From an uncultured Candidatus Saccharibacteria bacterium (GTDB lineage Bacteria; Patescibacteriota; Saccharimonadia; Saccharimonadales; Saccharimonadaceae), in contig CAOZKB010000017.1 of NCBI GenBank assembly GCA_948571325.1, positions 1 through 16,364 of the forward strand: 16,364 bases of DNA. The letters are read 5' to 3'. Position numbers and translations under genes: made by a program. Under the pieces are notes generated by a model, which saw only the letters and a program-made list of their open reading frames with translations, searched no databases and was not told where the DNA came from. Below, piece by piece: positions 13,289 through 16,364 of this stretch. Positions within the stretch are counted from its first letter, which is position 1. Each line of letters opens with the position of its first letter.

Positions 13289-14452
13289 CTAAATCTTCTC
13301 CATTACCTTTTTCACTTTTTCAATATCCGTCTCACGCGTCGCATAACTCAAAGAAAATCTTACTAGTGGCGGATACTTGCAAACTTTATCCAAATAATAA
13401 TGTGCGCAAAAATACCCCGTCCGCGCCATAATTCCCTCACTCGCCAAAGCACTTCCCAAAAGATGTGAATCCATTCCCCCTACATAAAAACTCATCGTCG
13501 GATTCGCTACACTGCCAACCATCTTCACCTTCGCCTTACTCCGCAAAAACTCATCCAATTCCTTCGTACAGTTCTCCAACCGCTGCCTATCAGCCTTAGT
13601 TCTCGCATTCAACCAATCAATCGCTGCCCCTAGACTAATAATCTCACCCCAAGCCTGCAGCCCCGGCTCAAAAATCGTATGCACATGTTCTTTATTTCCC
13701 AACGCGCTCAATTCATAATGGCCCTCAAACACATCATCCACCATCCCCCCACCTATGAAGCTCAACTTTAATCTAGGCACTAAATCCTGCCGCGCCACAA
13801 TCACTCCCAGCGACGGCGCATACATTTTGTGTGCCGAAAAACAAATCGCATCCGCCTCCGTTTTTTCCAACATTTCGTAATAATGCGCCATCGCCTGCGC
13901 CGCATCAATAATTATTATCCCCCCGTCTTTATGCACCCGTTTCACGATTTCTTTTAAATTTCCTAATTGCCGCCCATCAAAATTCGCTGCGCAGTTCATT
14001 ACGACCACCGCCCCCGCAAAGTCCATCTGCTTATCTACTACCAAATTGCCATTCTCTTCGCGTTTCAATACAATCCTCGGCACACCCAATCTTTCACTCA
14101 GCGCCATCGTCGCCAAAAACGGCGAATTATGCTCAATCTCCGAAGTCACCACTTTTTTCACCAACTCCGGCTTCAAATTATTCAAAATCAAATTAATCCC
14201 ATAAGTCGTGTTTAGCGTAAACGAAACGAAATATTCCTTCCCTTTCAATTTCAAAAGTTTTAAAACTTTCTTCCGCGTCTCTTCCACTAATTCATCTGTC
14301 TTCATCCCCCACTGATATTTCACCCGTTCCCCACAAGAATTATGCTTATGATAATAATCGTCCAACGCCTGTACTACCGACTCCGGCCGCAAACTCTGAC
14401 ACGCCGCATCCAAATAAACCGATTTTTCATCCAAATAATCAAAATCCTTCAT
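13289..14452 (-). CDS. Class V aminotransferase, cysteine-desulfurase-like (SufS type)
   Basis: PLP enzymes of this group take sulfur from cysteine for Fe-S clusters or tRNA thiolation. Landmarks are YLDAACQSLRP near the N-terminus, EIEHNS (105-110), IIDAAQ (181-186), the PLP lysine in SAHKMY (Lys209) and RTGYFCAHY (344-352) with a Cys349 placed like the SufS active-site cysteine. I start at the ATG 14452 (387 residues). TATAAT lies 6 nt before it, and a longer frame from 14515 would run into the FISUMP gene and add no conserved residues. No SufU, SufB or other Suf gene is near. The gene is immediately followed by the PRTase-like gene, with no spacer. Close non-desulfurase relatives such as selenocysteine lyase are possible. 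Confidence 0.88.
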   Translation of the reverse strand: MKDFDYLDEKSVYLDAACQSLRPESVVQALDDYYHKHNSCGERVKYQWGMKTDELVEETRKKVLKLLKLKGKEYFVSFTLNTTYGINLILNNLKPELVKKVVTSEIEHNSPFLATMALSERLGVPRIVLKREENGNLVVDKQMDFAGAVVVMNCAANFDGRQLGNLKEIVKRVHKDGGIIIIDAAQAMAHYYEMLEKTEADAICFSAHKMYAPSLGVIVARQDLVPRLKLSFIGGGMVDDVFEGHYELSALGNKEHVHTIFEPGLQAWGEIISLGAAIDWLNARTKADRQRLENCTKELDEFLRSKAKVKMVGSVANPTMSFYVGGMDSHLLGSALASEGIMARTGYFCAHYYLDKVCKYPPLVRFSLSYATRETDIEKVKKVMEKI

Positions 14453-14458
14453 ACCTCC

Positions 14459-14464
14459 ATTATA
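14459..14464 (-). promoter_or_regulatory. -10 box giving a leaderless mRNA for the desulfurase-like gene
   Basis: TATAAT on the minus strand is followed by GGAGGT and the ATG at 14452, a 6-nt gap as at 3143 and 5328. The GGAGGT is adjacent to the ATG and so is mis-spaced for a Shine-Dalgarno role. No good -35 box is seen. Confidence 0.6.
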
Positions 14465-14499
14465 CTCTATTTTCCCAACTACCACATCTGCCAGGCCAA

Positions 14500-15993
14500 C
14501 TATCGTGCCAAACACCGCACAAACATTCCCACGTGCCGATTATTGTGTGAATAGCTTCCCATCGACACTCTGTCGCCATTAATACCAGCAGTATAACGCA
14601 TTTCATCATCTTCCATCGTCGCCGTCGTATACGAACCCTCCGCCCCTGCAAATCTTAACATGCCAAGATGAAGATAAATCAATCCACCCTTAATTAAATA
14701 TAGTGGCGCATCTGCAATCTGTTCAACCCCAGCCTCTTCATCCATGTATTGATTAAACAAATTATCATAAGTTCCATTAATCGGTGGCTCCGCATCAATA
14801 TTGCTCACCGGCATCTTCCAACCTTTCGGACAAATCGAATCCGCCACGTTTCGCCCCGCATCACTCACTTCTGAAATTTTCACATTCCCACTCCCTGCCG
14901 TCGCTGCCCCAAACTGATAATAATTCCCCACTAACAAATGTGCATTATACGATTCAACGAAGGCAATATTTTGAAAGTTTTCACATCGTCCCAAAGTTTG
15001 TCCAGGTAATACCGAAGCCCATTTATCTAGTCCCGGGCCCTGATTGCATGGCAAATACAACTTCGGATTCACTATAAAATAATCACCCAAATTCCACGAA
15101 CGCGTAGCATACTGATTTGGCGTTTCTTCTTTTACTGGCACAGTAGTTTCCGTGCTCGTATCTGGTGTCCAACTACTCTTACTATTTAGATCCGTATCAC
15201 TACTGGTTAATGCTTTATTGGAGTTTAAATCTAACGCCAAATTCTGCGTCATCCAACAATTCCCATCTGCAAGCTTAGCTACCCAATAGTCTTTGTTGTC
15301 TCTCAGATCTATGAGTTGCTTAGTCTCGTGTAGGCTAGAATTCTCACAAGAAAGCGTAGACATTTCCTGCATATACGTGAGATCGCCCAAAGTACGAATT
15401 GTTTGGGGATTTGCCACGACTGAGAATAGGATAGTATTTTCGTATTGTCCGGCAGGAAGCCTAGTATCAATTCTGGCGCCAATATTCAATGTGTAATTAT
15501 CAATCTCAGTAGCCCGCGAACTCTCAACCAACTTCTGTGCAGTCAAGCTAATCCCGTCATAAACACCAACGCTATCCTGCTCTTTCGCCAAGGCTAACCC
15601 CCAAGTATTATTCTCAAAATCCGCTGGCAATCGAGGAGAACTTAAAGCTTTAATTTCTCCGGAACTAACACCATTAGTATTAAACATAGCAGTTGTCGCA
15701 TCATTAGTCTGAGTATAAAGGCTATAACCCGCATAATTAGTCGTGCCAATTGCCACATTTACTGACGCCTGACCAAATTGACCATCACCCGTTGGCATAA
15801 TAGTAATATCAACACCTTGATCAGCTGCTAAAGAAATACTTGGAGTAATAATAGCACGTGTAGCAAAATCATCAGCATAGGAAGAGGTGATTGTCATTGG
15901 GCATAAAAATAAAAACACTAAAACCACCAGCAAGCCAAAACTAGCCCGCAGAATTACTTTAATTATAATGCCAAGTTTAAATATTTGCCACAT
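14500..15993 (-). CDS. Secreted FISUMP-domain surface protein, complete
   Basis: The protein has 497 residues. Its signal peptide has a basic n-region, a hydrophobic core FGLLVVLVFLFL and a likely cleavage after SSYA (residue 40). Residues about 45-200 form a beta-rich Thr/Asn-rich domain. The FISUMP domain follows: LIDLRDNKDYWVAKLADGNC and WMTQNLALDL (228-256), LVGNYYQFGAATAGSG (354-369), SICPKGWKMP (386-395), PLYLIKGG (430-437), then the variable end and FVRCLAR. It probably acts outside the cell as an adhesin or host-contact protein (inference). ATG 15993 is chosen for GGAAGG 10 nt upstream and signal-peptide shape; ATG 16011 is an alternative. Its last subdomain is homologous to cassettes A-D but does not carry their end repeats. 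A long structured leader precedes it. Confidence 0.85.
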   Translation of the reverse strand: MWQIFKLGIIIKVILRASFGLLVVLVFLFLCPMTITSSYADDFATRAIITPSISLAADQGVDITIMPTGDGQFGQASVNVAIGTTNYAGYSLYTQTNDATTAMFNTNGVSSGEIKALSSPRLPADFENNTWGLALAKEQDSVGVYDGISLTAQKLVESSRATEIDNYTLNIGARIDTRLPAGQYENTILFSVVANPQTIRTLGDLTYMQEMSTLSCENSSLHETKQLIDLRDNKDYWVAKLADGNCWMTQNLALDLNSNKALTSSDTDLNSKSSWTPDTSTETTVPVKEETPNQYATRSWNLGDYFIVNPKLYLPCNQGPGLDKWASVLPGQTLGRCENFQNIAFVESYNAHLLVGNYYQFGAATAGSGNVKISEVSDAGRNVADSICPKGWKMPVSNIDAEPPINGTYDNLFNQYMDEEAGVEQIADAPLYLIKGGLIYLHLGMLRFAGAEGSYTTATMEDDEMRYTAGINGDRVSMGSYSHNNRHVGMFVRCLAR

Positions 15994-16029
15994 TAGCGTG
16001 ATGCCTTCCATGTTAGTTATTATCTTCAC

Positions 16030-16217
16030 GTCACGACACCCAACCAAAATGGGTGCCACGACGATTGAGTAAAACTACCAACACGAACTTGACATAAGTA
16101 TATACAAATTTGTGGGCATGTCGTGACACCCAGTCAATCTATATAAACTTACGATTCGTTCGGCATTCGATAACTCAAAATACCAAAAAATTCGTGTCCA
16201 AATTGTAGTTTTACTCA
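16030..16217 (-). promoter_or_regulatory. Long structured 5' leader of the FISUMP gene
   Basis: TGAGTAAAACTAC (16066-16078) is the perfect reverse complement of 16205-16217, and ACACGAA (16081-16087) pairs with 16191-16197. Together they close a loop of about 100 nt. GTCACGAC (16030-16037) is the reverse complement of 16120-16127. CACCCA/TGGGTG (16037-16042 with 16050-16055) forms a local hairpin that would compete with it. The pattern GTCnnnACACCCA also occurs as a direct repeat (16030 and 16120). Mutually exclusive folds close to the start codon suggest a regulatory RNA leader. No known riboswitch consensus is recognised. Confidence 0.6.
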
Positions 16218-16223
16218 CTTACA

Positions 16224-16232
16224 ATTATACCA
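16224..16232 (-). promoter_or_regulatory. Extended -10 promoter for the FISUMP gene
   Basis: TGG-TATAAT on the minus strand (TATAAT at 16224-16229) lies just upstream of the structured leader, giving a leader of about 220 nt. The -35 region is weak. Confidence 0.6.
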
Positions 16233-16305
16233 CACACTCCCTCATACAAGCTTAAACTTCTACAAACTCCGCCCCGCGTTCCCAAAATCACCTCCCCACA
16301 AATAG

Positions 16306-16325
16306 TATATATATATATATATATT
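16306..16325. repeat. (TA)n dinucleotide tract
   Basis: About ten TA units lie directly upstream of the cassette D 5' end. Such tracts vary in length by slippage and melt easily. Nothing else is seen between the FISUMP promoter and this point. Confidence 0.85.
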
Positions 16326-16326
16326 A

Positions 16327-16364
16327 ACTTCCCCTCCCCTCTACTTTGTGCGTAGTGGATATTT
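16327..16364 (+). pseudogene. Start of FISUMP C-terminal cassette D (runs off window)
   Basis: In frame it reads TSPPLYFVRSGY and continues past the window end. It carries the 24-bp repeat at 16336-16359. A (TA)n tract lies immediately before it, not FISUMP coding sequence, so this cassette also appears detached from any N-terminal part. Its 3' end cannot be seen. Confidence 0.55.
16336..16359 (+). repeat. 24-bp cassette 5'-end repeat, copy 3
   Basis: Identical over 24 bp to the copies at 2125-2148 and 11512-11535, here in the opposite orientation. Confidence 0.85.

Noticed and set aside
14453..14515. N-terminal extension of the desulfurase-like protein from ATG 14515
   Set aside because: It overlaps the end of the FISUMP gene, has no conserved residues and lies upstream of the -10 box that would drive the gene.

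Overview
The window is a gene-dense, pyrimidine-rich stretch that uses the standard code (TGA is a real stop at the end of the gene at 3768-4475). I infer a reduced Candidate Phyla Radiation genome, most likely Saccharibacteria (TM7) or a close relative. The reasons are secreted proteins with Fibrobacter-succinogenes-type 'major paralogous' (FISUMP) domains, a short TruB, a degenerate DHH-domain protein with a long Pro/Ala tail, and many unrecognised lineage-type proteins. No rRNA, tRNA, CRISPR array, transposase, integrase or reverse transcriptase is visible.

Layout. 2-856 (+) is the 3' part of a FISUMP surface-protein gene cut by the window edge. 934-1644, 3768-4475 and 4547-5185 (all -) are three divergent paralogues of an unrecognised protein of about 210-235 residues. 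Small plus-strand genes lie among them: a 96-residue protein (2689-2979), a three-helix membrane protein (3155-3658) and a frameshifted membrane protein (5340-5838). Then come truB (-), a two-gene minus-strand unit (degenerate DHH-type protein, then an 878-residue protein with about 26-residue helical repeats), a 116-residue plus-strand protein, a coupled minus-strand pair (cysteine-desulfurase-like enzyme, then a phosphoribosyltransferase-like protein) and an intact secreted FISUMP protein (14500-15993, -).

The most striking structure is a set of promoterless C-terminal cassettes of FISUMP proteins: two back to back at 1936-2369, one at 11326-11595 and one running off the window end. Three of them begin with the same 24-bp DNA sequence (2125-2148, 11512-11535, 16336-16359), which encodes the start of the last subdomain. 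The three complete ones end with a near-identical 30-bp sequence that encodes the C-terminus and stop, while the roughly 150 bp in between differ. The two cassettes at 1936-2369 form an element bounded by a perfect 30-bp inverted repeat, followed at once by a 176-bp element of nested inverted repeats (2370-2545). This is the layout expected of silent cassettes that recombine into an expressed surface-protein gene. No enzyme and no expressed partner with these exact end sequences lies in the window, so the mechanism is inference.

Regulation. Several promoters share a form: TTGACT or TTGCTT, a T-run, then TGTGn before the -10 box at 17-bp spacing. Four genes (3155, 5340, truB, the desulfurase-like gene) have a -10 box only 6-7 nt before the start codon, which implies leaderless mRNAs. 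Others have clear Shine-Dalgarno sequences, sometimes with structured leaders. Short intrinsic terminators close most units.
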